Part shown: one piece after another, positions 24,340-34,680 of the stretch | Numbering within the stretch: position 1 is the first letter of the stretch | Layout of the letters: every line of letters begins with the position of its first letter | NCBI RefSeq assembly: GCF_023065955.2 | Contig: NW_026622764.1 | Span: 46,445,833 to 46,509,832, forward strand | Direction of reading: 5' to 3' | DNA length: 64,000 nucleotides | Source of the DNA: Ursus arctos | Lineage: Eukaryota; Chordata; Mammalia; Carnivora; Ursidae | Made by a program: the position numbers and the translations under genes | The notes under the pieces: generated by a model | Database searches by the model: none | What the model was told of the DNA's origin: nothing | What the model saw: only the letters and a program-made list of their open reading frames with translations

Positions 24340-24560
24340 CCTTCCTTTCTCAACTGGGCACCACAGAGATCCCTGAGGGCTGATCCTGGTAAAAATCCTC
24401 ACCCTTTGCTGGCTTCTGCCAGTGTTCCAGGATCACATCTGCACCTTTCAGGGCATGTGGGTTTAAAGTAAAGAGTGTAACCCCAGTATCTACCAGAATG
24501 TGGCAAAGTTTTCCATTAATTTTAACGCCTTTAAAGTATTCAACTTAATTGGTACCCACC
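24340..24560 (-). pseudogene. Retroviral aspartic protease remnant
   Basis: The minus strand near 24480-24500 encodes LVDTGVT followed by a hydrophobic stretch, the retroviral protease active-site pattern (Leu-Val-Asp-Thr-Gly-Ala-Thr in the family), preceded by a Gly-Lys-Leu-Cys context that fits the flap-side strand. The frame hits stops within about 45 codons downstream. The usual Ala after Asp-Thr-Gly is Val. This is the strongest evidence that the surrounding stretch is retroviral. Confidence 0.6.
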
Positions 24561-24835
24561 AATTCTGCAGCTTTGGCATAGGAGATTCCCGTTAGCAATA
24601 GATTTATTATTCCTTTTATAAGATATCTTTATAATGACAGACGCCCTGATGGTTTTTAATACTCCAACTTATACATATTTAGATTTGGGTTTTGATGGTC
24701 TAAATAGTCTAGGTTTGTCTTATTTTCCCAAGTTCCCTAATGGTTTATTCTGTAGACTAAATTTGAGGGCTTTCTGAGCCCCCCAACAGCTGTTATCCAT
24801 TACAGACTTCCAATTTAACTACCCCAGAAACTTGT

Positions 24836-24955
24836 AGGAACCCAGACCTTTCTGTAAAGTTTAATAAACCCCAGAACCTTTCCTGGACACCAGAATCTTT
24901 CTCAAAACTTTAATAAACCCTGGAACCTTTCAAGGACCCAGAGCCTTTTTAAACA
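24836..24955 (-). repeat. Leader minisatellite, about 2.5 units of ~48 bp
   Basis: On the minus strand the phrase 'GGTTC(T/C)(A/G)GGGTTTATTAAA' recurs with spacing near 48 bases, each copy preceded by a variant of 'TCTGGGTCC' and followed by '(C/G)TTTxxxGAAAG'. The copies differ at several positions, so the duplication is old. It lies between the primer-site region and the protease remnant. Confidence 0.75.
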
Positions 24956-25137
24956 AATACATATTTTAAATTAAGTTTGGATCAGAGCTCTACATGCAAG
25001 GAAATGAAACCCAAATCCGAGAGTGACTTACCCACAGTCCTTGGTACTGACGACTGGAACACTGAACTCAAAGAGTTCAGCAGGTGCCTTACCTGTGTGT
25101 CTTGTTGTACCATAGAACGTTGGCAGTTAGCTTTGGA

Positions 25138-25159
25138 TCACATTCCTTGTCACCAAAAC
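25138..25159 (-). promoter_or_regulatory. Primer-binding-site-like retroviral leader
   Basis: Immediately after the LTR end (minus strand '...CCTTAACA') comes 'GTTTTGGTGACAAGGAATGT'. A TTTGGTGAC block just inside the 5' LTR is the usual position and style of the tRNA primer site in class I endogenous retroviruses. The tRNA cannot be assigned because the site has decayed. Confidence 0.4.
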
Positions 25160-25869
25160 TGTTAAGGAATGATAAAAGAAAACAACTAGGTGACATAAAT
25201 GCTTCATAAAGCAGACAGTCTCCTTTCAGAGAACCACAAAATGGAGCTACTGGTTTGAAAACTAGTCCCTACACACAGAGGACAAGCAGAGACACAGAAA
25301 GAGGCAAACCACTCCACATGGGTAGGTGGCAGGTTAATAAGCAAGGGAACTGATGCATGAGGCTTGTCTTCATTGGCTGCAAGATGAATATATTTCCATA
25401 CCTACCCACCAGAATCTTAAAAGCTATATAGGGGTCTTAATAGGGTTCAAACACATATTCAGTCCAGGTAATCTCAACAACAACCTTCTCTCTCAAGGCT
25501 ATGTCCTTGAAACAGCTCCTAGTGTGGGAAAGGTGGGCAGAATGTACATTCCAAAAGCAGGGAAGGAGGTTCTGTTTGTTCAGGTCCAACTCATGGGTCA
25601 ACTGGTTGTCACATCCTCTCAATGAGCTCCTCCAACAGGGGCAAAAGGCAGGACATTTGTGTGCGTTTAAATAAAGGATAAAGAACAAGTTAGAAACAAA
25701 TAGAAAAAATCTGATTGGCTGGTGCCACATCATCAACCTCATCTGAGGTGAGAAAGCCCAGAGGTAGCTTGGCAATTAGGGATTGGCTGACTAGATATTC
25801 AGTGCTTTAGTCTAGTAGAATGTTTGTAGGGACACAAAAGTTATCAAAGTTTCAGTTGTTGTCATGACA
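25160..25869 (-). mobile_element. 5' LTR of the decayed class I endogenous retrovirus
   Basis: Minus strand opens TGTCATGACA and closes CCTTAACA (TG...CA). Inside are two CCAAT boxes ('GTCAGCCAATCC', 'ACCAGCCAATCAG'), a TATA-like 'TTTATTTAAACGC' downstream of them, and a T/C-rich region with 'TTGCCTCTTTCTGTGTCTCT', an order typical of U3-R-U5. Boundaries are inferred from the end dinucleotides and the leader motif; the outer edge could shift by some bases. Confidence 0.55.
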
Positions 25870-26142
25870 CCAGGAAATGAGTGGCTCCATCATGGAGCTA
25901 GAAATTTTTTTGAAACTTGCAAGTACAATTTTTCTCAGAACTCACAAAATCCAGAGAGATTTTATCTTTGTGCACATTCCCTTCTACTCCTATTCCATTT
26001 CAGCTTACCTCCAGTAAAGTTTTAATAATTTCAACATAATTGCATTCTAGGAGTTATCAGTGTTCTATCTACATTAGTGGTGATATTCGCTTTGCCACCT
26101 GCCCTATGGGTGATTCAGTTTCCATTTAAGAGTCTACATCCT

Positions 26143-26323
26143 CTGGGGCACCCGGGTGGCTCAGTCGGTTAAATGTCTGTCTTCAGCTCAGGTCATGTGG
26201 GATCTAGCCCCACATCAGGCTCTCTGTTCAGCAGAAAGCCTGCTTCTCCCTCTGCCTGCTGCTCCACCTGCTTGTTCTCACTCTGTCAAATAAACAAAAT
26301 CTTAAAAAAAAAAAAAAAAAAAA
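26143..26323 (+). mobile_element. Carnivore tRNA-derived SINE (SINEC type)
   Basis: Head 'GGGGCACCCGGGTGGCTCAG', A-box-like TGGCTCAGTCGG, B-box region GGGATCTAGCCCC, 'GCCTGCTTCTCCCTCTGCCT' middle and a 21-base poly-A. Flanked by a perfect 12-bp target-site duplication AGTCTACATCCT at 26131-26142 and 26324-26335. The intact poly-A and perfect duplication indicate a recent insertion. Confidence 0.97.
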
Positions 26324-26335
26324 AGTCTACATCCT

Positions 26336-27384
26336 TGGACTAATCCTGATCAAAAAAAAAAAAAACAAAAACAACAACAAAAAAAACTCATACACTGTAT
26401 CTCCTAGAAAGCACATGTTGAAATTCTAAAATTTGCAAGAAGAAATTTTATTGAGAACACCTTAACAAAGGAAGATTGAACAGAGGGAGAATCTAAACTC
26501 CAATGAAGTTGCAACAGAGGAGTCAGCTGATCCTATAAGGAGTTCTGGAGCTGTCATGGCTTTTCATAATTTTTCCATATCAAGCAAAGGATGCAGGCCT
26601 CTGTGGTCCTGCATTCATTTGATGGAATCTGACCAAATGAAGGACATACTTTTGGATGAGGCAGGGTTTTGTTTTGTTTTTTCTTCCTGCCGAAGATAAT
26701 TCCTAGAGACTCATCTGTGAACCACCAGAAACCAACACTTCCAGCCGCTACAAGAATCTGTTTCTCATTCCTGAAAGCATGTACTATAGCATCCACTCCT
26801 GTGTTGACCAAACTGAACTTGATCTCATAGGAGTTTCTGAAATTTACAGAAATGAATTTCATAAATATCTACCTGGGAAACAAGAGGAGAAAGAATTCAT
26901 TCCTGGAACTTGATCCCCATCTTTCAAGGATAGGTCTATGTGCATTTACCCCCGCAATTATAAGTTCATGCTCATTTATAGCATTCTCAGTTTCCTTCAG
27001 GTATGTCATAATGTTATTAAAGAAAGCTCAGATGAAAGCTTTATGGTGTTATAATTTTTTGGTACAGACCAAAGGTGAGGCATTATAAATTAAACAGATA
27101 TAAGTTTTGGGAAAAGACCCACGCAGAATCGGGTACTAGTACACTAGTTGAAGTTGTAGAACTGAGATGATTCACAGTTATCGCAAAGTTTTATCTGATA
27201 CACAAGTTAAATTAAAAAAGGAGTGACTAATAATTTATTCCATTTGATTAATACAATTGGTTGACAGCATCAGTAAAGGTATATTCCTGAAGACTTTGTT
27301 AATGTTGGAAGTAGTGCAAAAAATAATATCACCACCCTCAGGGCAACCAGCCTACAAAGCAGGCATCAGTGATCTTCACCTTCG
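26336..27384. other. Unassigned stretch, no gene seen
   Basis: Contains an A-rich run at 26352-26389. A 102-codon minus-strand open frame (26554-26862) has no domain I recognise. It lies upstream of an MLT1 LTR, so part may be MaLR interior, but nothing proves this. Confidence 0.35.
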
Positions 27385-27860
27385 GTTACACCCTTGTATA
27401 GTATCATCTCACACTGAGTAGGATAGATATAACCCATAGGAATTGCAGAAAAGATGGTGTGTGACTTCCAACGCTAGATCATAAAAGGCATTGCACCATG
27501 AATCATTTGCTTTGGGAGAAGCCAGCTACCACGCAAAATGACACTCAAGCAACAATACAAAGTCCACATGGCAAGGAGAGACCTCTTGCCGACAGACACG
27601 TGACTATGCCAAATTGGAAGTGCATTCTCTTCCTTAGTTACGTCTCCAGATGACTTCAGCCAATCTAATTGGAGACAGTGAATCGAACCATCAAACCGCT
27701 TAGCTAGGATGCTCTGAAGGTTTTCAACCACAGAAACTCTGAGATAATAAATGTTAAGTGTTTTAAGTGTTATTTTTGGAGTATTTGTTACATAGCAGTA
27801 TGTAATACAGCTATTAAATAACAAATATTCTGCCTTATTCGCAAAATGCACCAACATTTA
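27385..27860 (+). mobile_element. MLT1-type MaLR LTR
   Basis: Plus-strand phrases in LTR order: 'AAAGATGGTGTGTGACTTCC', 'GATCATAAAAGGCATTGCAC', 'TTTGCTTTGGGAGAAGCCAG', 'AATACAAAGTCCACATGGCA', 'CCACAGAAACTCTGAGATAA', 'TAAATGTTAAGTGTTTTAAG' and a final 'TTTGTTACATAGCAGTA'. The poly-A signal AATAAA (about 27745) sits where MLT1 elements carry it. The minus-strand open frame of 127 codons over it (27474-27857) is a chance frame. Confidence 0.82.
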
Positions 27861-29255
27861 TGTAATGGTGAATCTTGGCTGATGCCAAGTTCAGGCTTTC
27901 AACTCCTAGCCTACCTGACTCTCTGGGATGTCTTGAAACACTGAAACTGGTGTCCTGACTTTTCTAACTTAAGGAGAATGTAAGCACCATTTGGGGTAAA
28001 GCTTAAATCCTGACAAACTGAGTGTAGAGTGTGGGGCAAAGGCACTCAAAGAGGGGAAAAAATACCATGAATGATTGAGGAGTTCTACCCCATTATAACC
28101 CACATCTAAGTTCCAGTAAGGGGTAGTGGCTCCCCGATGCCAGGAGGAGTTCCTTTGATCTTCCATGGCAAAACTACACATGTTTTCCTATTGTGATGGT
28201 GTCTCCTTCTGAAAATGCTAAACATTATTTAAGAAGAGGTCTTCTCCTTTGGAAGGGATCATTGACCATGGGAATCAATCACTGCGAACAATCTGAAATC
28301 TCCTTATGGCTTCAAGAGAGGCTGCACAGTAACAGAACATTTTATTGGCATCTTGTGAGGAGTCCAGGAAATGTGATGGCAACAGAATCACAGCATCTGA
28401 ATTACTTTGGTAGGTAGGACAGCAAAAAACCACCAAATGTGTAATTAAATAGTAATGTCCCAGAATACAAAGTGCATAAGAATGGTCTATTTGTTTTAAA
28501 GTCTCTTATAGGTCTACATCACCCAAAATACAGTGGATGTCTCATAAGTATTTATTGAAGAGAGGGAGGAATGAATGAATGAATGAATGAGTGTTTCTAA
28601 GGTCAGTGGAGGCTAAGGATGGATAGTCTCACCACAGAAGTGGGATTCAATAGAATCTTCATAGATATCAAAAGCTTTTAACAGGGTAACTTTGAATTAG
28701 TTGAGGAAGAGTGGGATTATAAAGTCAGAGATAGCTTAACTCAAATGTCAGATACTACAACTACTCCTACTGGAAACCTTTACAGAGGTAGGAAAAATAT
28801 GAATAAGAGTGCCCCAACTAATTTGTTACATGGGGGATATTAATTTAAATAACCTATATACAAACCACACAAGTTTTTTCTCCTGGAAAACTCAGACAAA
28901 TGAGGTCAAGACAATATTATAGTTAAACATAATAATTCATATTCATATGAGATTATAAACCTAAGAGAAGGCAATTTTATTTTGTACTACAAATGGCTCC
29001 TTAAAAGGTATTTATTGTAAGCACCTGATGACAAATATTTTAATGCTTTTCCATGGACATATATATAATACTTAACTGATAGAAAACATTGCTAGAAGGA
29101 ATTTTAGTAGAAGTGTTAGAATTAGGAGTAATATGAGTGAATGTAATATTACATTTATATAACACTATTTCTTAGTGTTCTGTGTAAACATACATTATTC
29201 TAAATTTTAAATATGCTTATATAAGAAAACATGTTTAATATGTTAAGTAAGATTC
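27861..29255. other. Unassigned stretch, no gene seen
   Basis: 27.87-28.42 kb is moderately GC-rich and could be MaLR interior following the LTR, but no motif is visible. Near 28540 'CATAAGTATTTATTGAAG' with a following (GAAT)n run looks like the tail of an L2-type element. The remainder is AT-rich without features. Confidence 0.35.
28567..28592. repeat. (GAAT)n microsatellite
   Basis: Six GAAT units directly after a 'TATTTATTGAAG' phrase, the arrangement seen at 3' tails of L2/MIR-like elements. Confidence 0.85.
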
Positions 29256-29259
29256 ACAT

Positions 29260-29430
29260 GTATTTTCACACCTCATTATGAGCTCTGGTATACAATTTAG
29301 AGGCTAGTACTATTATTCTAATTTTGCAGAACACAAAATTGAAAAAAAATTATTTTCTCAGACATAAAATTGTAAGAAAGATAGGATGCAAACCCCAAAT
29401 CTTATTTTGGCAATATGTATTCTCTCCACA
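29260..29430 (-). mobile_element. MIR SINE remnant
   Basis: Reverse-orientation MIR phrases on the plus strand: 'CACACCTCATTATGAGCTCT', 'GCTAGTACTATTATTCTAAT' (compare 'taggtactattattatccc'), 'TTTTGCAGAACACAAAATTG' (compare 'ttttacagatgaggaaactg') and 'GGATGCAAACCCCAAATCTT'. Decayed. Confidence 0.6.
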
Positions 29431-29670
29431 ACCAATTTTAGCATATTGTAAAGTATAACAGAACTTGGCAAACGTGTGTTTTGGTTAGGTTAGAGTTTCC
29501 GTATATGAGAGATTAACTTTGGCTTTGGAATTTATTGCACCCAGATGATATTTTACCTTTAACATAATAAGGGCTTTTATAAAACAATGGCTCAAACTGA
29601 CAGTTTTTATTGACAGTTATGTCCAGGTATTCTTATTGAGAACAAAGAAAATTAAGAAAAATGCTTTTTT

Positions 29671-29865
29671 GGGGTGCCTGGGTGGCTCAGTCAGCTAAGC
29701 ATCTAACTCTTGGTTTCGACTCAGGTCATGATTTCAGGTGCCTGAAATCTAGCCCTGCATCTGGCTTCACACTCAGCATAGACTCTGCTTGTTCCTCTCC
29801 TTACCCCTCTATTTATTTAATTGAGGGGGGTGGGAGAGGAACAATCTAAAAAAACAGGAAAAAAA
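29671..29865 (+). mobile_element. Carnivore tRNA-derived SINE, older copy
   Basis: Head 'GGGGTGCCTGGGTGGCTCAG' with 'TCAGCTAAGCATCTAACTCT', 'GACTCAGGTCATGATTTCAG' and 'CATCTGGCTTCACACTCAGC', then an altered middle and an A-rich end. More diverged than the other SINEs and lacking the standard AATAAATAAAATCTT tail. Imperfect duplication of 'GAAAAATGCTTTTT' upstream and 'AAAAAAATGTTTTTCT' downstream. Confidence 0.9.
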
Positions 29866-30409
29866 TGTTTTTCTAAAGTTCTTATATAAAAGACTTAATA
29901 AATAAGTATATATATATATTAGTGCTGTGATAAGGTTACTCAGGGAACAATGGCAGCATAGCAAAGGATACTAGCTGTACCCAGTTGTTTAAGCAAAGCT
30001 TCTACTGGGAGAGCACATCAAGAGGAGATTGAGAAGTTCAGATCATGAAAGGCTAAGAAGAATTCTGCAACAAGTGATGATAAACAGACAAATGAAAAAG
30101 GAGACTATAAACAGTTTGCTATTATGAAAGCATGAAATTCAAGGAAGAGAATATCAACAAATGACTGAATAAATATAGTAATTCAGGCCCCTGAAGGCAT
30201 AATAATTACTTATTATGCAATTTAATTTTTCCCTAGGTGATGGGTAGAAAATGAAGGAGTACTGAAAGCCTTCCAAAGCAATGGCTACTATTCCTGATTA
30301 CAAAATCTTCCCAAGAGATGGCTGAGGCATCTACAATGCTTCAGCTCTGCATGTACAGAAGAAGTGGATAGAGAAACTATTGTTTTAAGTGTCAAGTGAG
30401 GAGGAATGG

Positions 30410-30650
30410 GTGGCTGCTCATTGCCTCCTCACATGTGATCTCAAAGTGGGCATTTCTTCTCTCGCACTTGGAATAATCTCTAATGGTTTGGCAAAGCCCC
30501 ATACGCAAAGACAAATATGCCAAGCAAGCCCATGAAATTTGAGATTCAATCTTTTTCCACTGTTGTATCTCAAGTCACAAACACATCCTGTTACACATTA
30601 GAATCTCAATAAAACATTGGTGAATATTGAATGAATAAGATTAAAGTCAG
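30410..30650 (+). mobile_element. Possible L2 3' tail
   Basis: Ends with 'GAATCTCAATAAAACATTGG' and 'TGAATATTGAATGAATAAG', like the 'tgctcaataaatatttgttgaatgaatga' terminus of L2. The upstream part is too diverged to verify. Confidence 0.35.
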
Positions 30651-31039
30651 CTAGTGAGCAATCACGAGGAATTTGCCTAATTTGATTATTTTTCAACTAA
30701 ATCAGACTTAGAGTAAAAAGAAAATCAGCTTGTACATGCAAGTTAAACTATAAAGGATAGCTTATCGAGCATTACCGTTTTCTTTCATGTTCAGAAGAAG
30801 TTAATATCAGCAGTGGCATTTAGAAAATGTCTCACGTGCTTAAATATTGGTAGCTTATACAGCTCTAAATAATGAAAAAAAAATAGGAGCCGTATTTCTT
30901 TTAGTTTAAAATGGATCCAGATAAAGTTAAGGGAAGAGTGAAATTTCCTAATAAAATCCCCAATTGTTGTGAAAACAAAGTCATTCCCCCCCACCCCGCC
31001 ACAGAATCAAAAGTTTCACATAAATAGAATGATAGTTTA

Positions 31040-31270
31040 TCAGATAGGATAGGGTATGTTATAGTAACTCATGTACAAAAGTCCAAAAGCTTAGTTGTAT
31101 TTAAAAAAAAAAAGTTTACTTTTTAGTAATTTAAAGTCTGTTGTGGAATTGGAAAATGTTCAGGGCAACAGCTTTCTCAGTAGTGAGCCAGAGAGCCAGG
31201 TTGATGAAGGCTCCACCATACTACATGGAACTAAATTGATAATAATATATGACCTTCCCATTTAAAGTAG
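31040..31270. repeat. Unassigned old repeat, similar in style to 50795-51180
   Basis: 'GGTATGTTATAGTAACTCAT', 'AAAGTCCAAAAGCTTAGTTG' and 'GTTTACTTTTTAGTAATTTA', then 'GAAGGCTCCACCATACTACA' echo a mammal-wide repeat that reads roughly 'ctaaaagcttagtggcttaa..gtttattt', then a 'catgtcc/ccagg..' body. I recognise the pattern but cannot name the family confidently. Confidence 0.3.
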
Positions 31271-34200
31271 CAGGGGAAGGGTGGTAGAAAGAAAAAAAAA
31301 AAAAAAATCAAATGTCAGCAATTAAATACTTCCTCTCAGAAGTGACGCACCTTATTACTACTTATTTTTCATTGTTCATAGTCATATGATGATATATAAC
31401 TAAGTGGCCAAGTAAGTGACTAGAAGGGGAAAGAAGAATAAGTATTGATGATCAGTTTTAATGTCTGCAGTTGACAGGTAGATAAATGGATATTGGAAAA
31501 AAAAAAAAAATCAACCTGAAGGCATCTCAAATTGAAGTGAGAAATTCTATCACTTAACTATGAATTCTTTAATCTCTTTGTACAATAAAGAAAAATTGGG
31601 AGGACTGACAAAAATCAAGACATAAAATCTATCTAATTATAGTCAATATTCTCCCCGTGATGAGGAGAAAGAAAGGTTCCCTGGTTCTAAGACTTATCAC
31701 AGCTTTATTTCAAATTAGTTATCCACCCTTGACAAAATTATCCATAGACAAAATTCTTTTGTCACAGCCAAGATTGATACAATGTATACCTTAGTGAAAA
31801 GTAACGGTTCATGATTTCCTTCAAGTTCAAGCACGCAAAGTCTTGTATATTCATTAAAAATGATTAAGATAAAGGGAATTAAGAGTACACTTATTTTGAT
31901 GAGCACGGAGAAATGTGAATTGGTGACTCATACTGCACACCTGTAACTAAACACTATGTTAATTACACATCCATTTTTAAGAAGGACATATATTTAGTTA
32001 CAACAGGTTTAACAACTCGAGAATGAAGAATTCCTTTGATTAGATAGAAACCAATCCTTTTTTAATTAATCACAATGTTTGACTCTGTATTTATATCACA
32101 TGGCTGTTCTGAAGATGGTCAGCTTTATATTTCTTATTTTTGTGCGCATGAGTTGCTTTTAGCCATTCTTCAGAGACTGCCCTAATTAACCATACAATCC
32201 TTAATGAAATGCTTTAGAGAACATAGAGAATCTGACAATTTTCCAAAATCGGTATTATGAGAAAGAAGTTGAACAAATGTTTTGAAAATTTAGTAGTTTC
32301 CAAGTACTTAAAATTCGTTTTTATATTTGCATTTGGTGACAACTAGGAATTAAATACCAATGAAAAGGTCTTATTTAACATTCCTCTAAGGGGTCAATCA
32401 AGGATCATCAGCTATTTTCTTATAGGTATAATAAAAAAAAGTAAAATGAGTGCCTTTAGAGATCCAGAAGAAATTATTAAAAAAAAAAAAAAAAAGACAT
32501 TCATTGAAGGAAAAGTGGCAGAAGAAATCCTCAAGGCTAATTTGTTCTGAGTAGTATGGGAGTCATTTAAGCAACCAGGAAATTCAATGGCTGAATGCTT
32601 CACTAGCTCTGCCACCCAGTGGGCAGGGCATAGCACATAACTCAGACAATCACCTACTGGCTGTTACTGTTATACCTGCACATGTGTCTATCCCTTCCCA
32701 CTGTTAAGTGATTAACCCCATGTACTAGGTTTATTCAGTAGGACTCAAGTGGTTAAACTAATTAAATTGGTGATGCCCTTCATTAACCTCTACGTAAATT
32801 CCAGCTGCATTACGCCTTAAGAGGGTCAAGATTCTAATTTGACTTCAGGGGCAAAAGAATGACTGCTGAACTTCATAAGGAGAGAACAAATGTTACCTAG
32901 AGATCAAAGCTTCCTCTAAAGCTATTTTTACTCATTATTTCAGAATACTGTTTATTAAAGTGACGGTAATACTGTAACATGAAGTGAGTTATTGACTCAG
33001 GTCCTTACGATAACTCACATGGAGCTTATCTACCCACGGGGGTGACTACTGACTTAGCAATTTTATGATGAATAACCTAGGCCTCGATGTATTTATTCAA
33101 TAATTCATGTAATTCATTTAATTATTCACTCATTCATTCATCCATTTAACTCATTACATTACCCGCAGGTATTATTCACATTTAGAAAGAAGGTAAGTAG
33201 AACATAAACAATTGGAACAAATGGAAAAATACTTTATCATTAGAGAAAACCCAAGTTGCCATGATAAAATTTTAAAAGAACATATACTAGAATAAAATGG
33301 AAATTAAAAAAAAAAAAAAGACAATGGTCTAAAAGATTAAATAACTATTTAAAAGGTGAAAGAAAACTTCAACAAATGCCTAGTGATTCGGTTCAGCACG
33401 CATCAATGGGATAACCAATTGTGCCAAACATTTTATAGATATAGCTACTTCTACTTCTGAGCAAGCAATTTTGTTTGGGGCAGCAATGTAACCAGTGAAA
33501 GAAAGAAACAAACAAAAATGGAGTAGTTCCACTAATTCAAATAAGCACACACATTAACTACAGTATTTACTCTTGAGAATTGTAAGTGTCGATGAGGATT
33601 GAACTGTATCTTAAAATGAGTATCCAAATTCATTGGTTCAGAAACCTATCAAAAGAATAATGCACCTACCGCTTCAACACTGCATTAAGTGAGAGGACAT
33701 GAGGCAAGGGCATTCTTAAACAACAAATTCTGAAGACAGACCAAAGTGTTATGCATATGAAGCAGGGTGTGAGGTCAACACGCAGAAAATATCACAACAT
33801 AAGTTAATGCTAACAAATGACACCCTGAAAACACCTTTTGAAAGTAGTCCTGACAACTAGAGCATCTGCAGGCATTACCTCCCACATGAAACGTCACTTG
33901 GTGCTACAGAAGGGGCCTATGATGAAGGAACACATTTGACAGGTAATACAAGATAAATGTGGATTATAAAAAAAGAAAGCTGTGTTTGTGTTAGTATATG
34001 CCTGGATTTCTAGATTTTTTTTTTTATTTAAAAAGCAGTAATAAAATTTACTTCTTAGATGATTTTTTTGTTGTTGTTCTATAATTTTCTAACTATCAAA
34101 ATATATTATTGAGAAACTTACAGGTCTGAACACTAAGAAAAAGCTTTGTCTTCATTTAGAATTGTGTTAGGAATTTAATGTTTAAGTTTGTGGTCTGAGT

Positions 34201-34475
34201 TTTCCCATTTTCTTTGATGTCCCCTGTTTTCCTCTCCTTTTCTAGCCATTACACGCCCCTCATGGTTCCCCCTCATGTTACTAAGTACTTTTATTTTATC
34301 ATTTAATTAGATTTATGCTCAATGCCTTTCTCTGTACTGAGAGCTTTTACCTAACTTTTAATAATTTGGCATTTTATATCATATTCAATAGAAGTTACTC
34401 AGGTATCATACAAAAGGGATAAAACATTAAAATTATCCCACTTCGCTTATGAATCAAGTGACAAGCTTATCTACT
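31271..34475. other. Repeat-poor unassigned block (first part)
   Basis: Apart from short poly-A runs (31290, 31498, 32477, 33307) and a CATT-rich patch at 33115-33160 that may be a reversed L2 tail, I recognise no repeat here. Homeodomain-type TAATTA/ATTAA motifs are dense at 32.74-33.15 kb ('AACTAATTAAATTGGTGATG'). No open reading frame looks like an exon. Candidate conserved non-coding sequence. Confidence 0.35.
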
Positions 34476-34479
34476 TGAT

Positions 34480-34680
34480 ATGATTTTTAATGTTTAATAA
34501 CAATAACCTAGATATTATTCCCATTTTACAGAGAAGTTAACCTAACTCAGAGAGGTAGATTGCTTGTTTAAATTTCAGTAGCAAAGCTTGAAAGTTTCAA
34601 CTGATAAACGGTGGAATCCGGGTTTTTTCTAGGAGGTCTTCAGTCTAGACCTTCTTTCAGTTGAACTGATATTTTCCCCA
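34480..34680 (-). mobile_element. MIR SINE remnant
   Basis: Plus strand shows the reversed MIR: 'GATATTATTCCCATTTTACA', 'GAGAAGTTAACCTAACTCAG', 'AGAGGTAGATTGCTTG' and 'GGTGGAATCCGGGTTTTTTC', corresponding to 'attatccccattttacagatg..agaggttaagtgacttg..ggattcgaaccc'. A convincing MIR. Confidence 0.8.

Larger units (their letters stand above)
23380..25159 (-). mobile_element. Interior of a decayed class I endogenous retrovirus
   Basis: Lies directly downstream, in minus-strand terms, of the LTR at 25160-25869. In order on the minus strand: a primer-site-like leader, a short leader minisatellite, a protease remnant, then short frames of 82-118 codons (24105-24353, 23896-24201, 23390-23746) that I cannot assign to a retroviral gene. 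Gag is essentially absent between leader and protease, and no polymerase or envelope motif is recognisable. Its 3' LTR was not found. Non-functional. Confidence 0.55.

Noticed and set aside
21951..25869. The LTRs at 21951 and 25160 as the two ends of one provirus
   Set aside because: Both are minus strand and correctly placed, but their sequences, lengths (about 416 and 710 bp) and ends differ, so they are from different families.
27474..27857. 127-codon minus-strand frame
   Set aside because: It is antisense to an MLT1 LTR that explains the whole interval.
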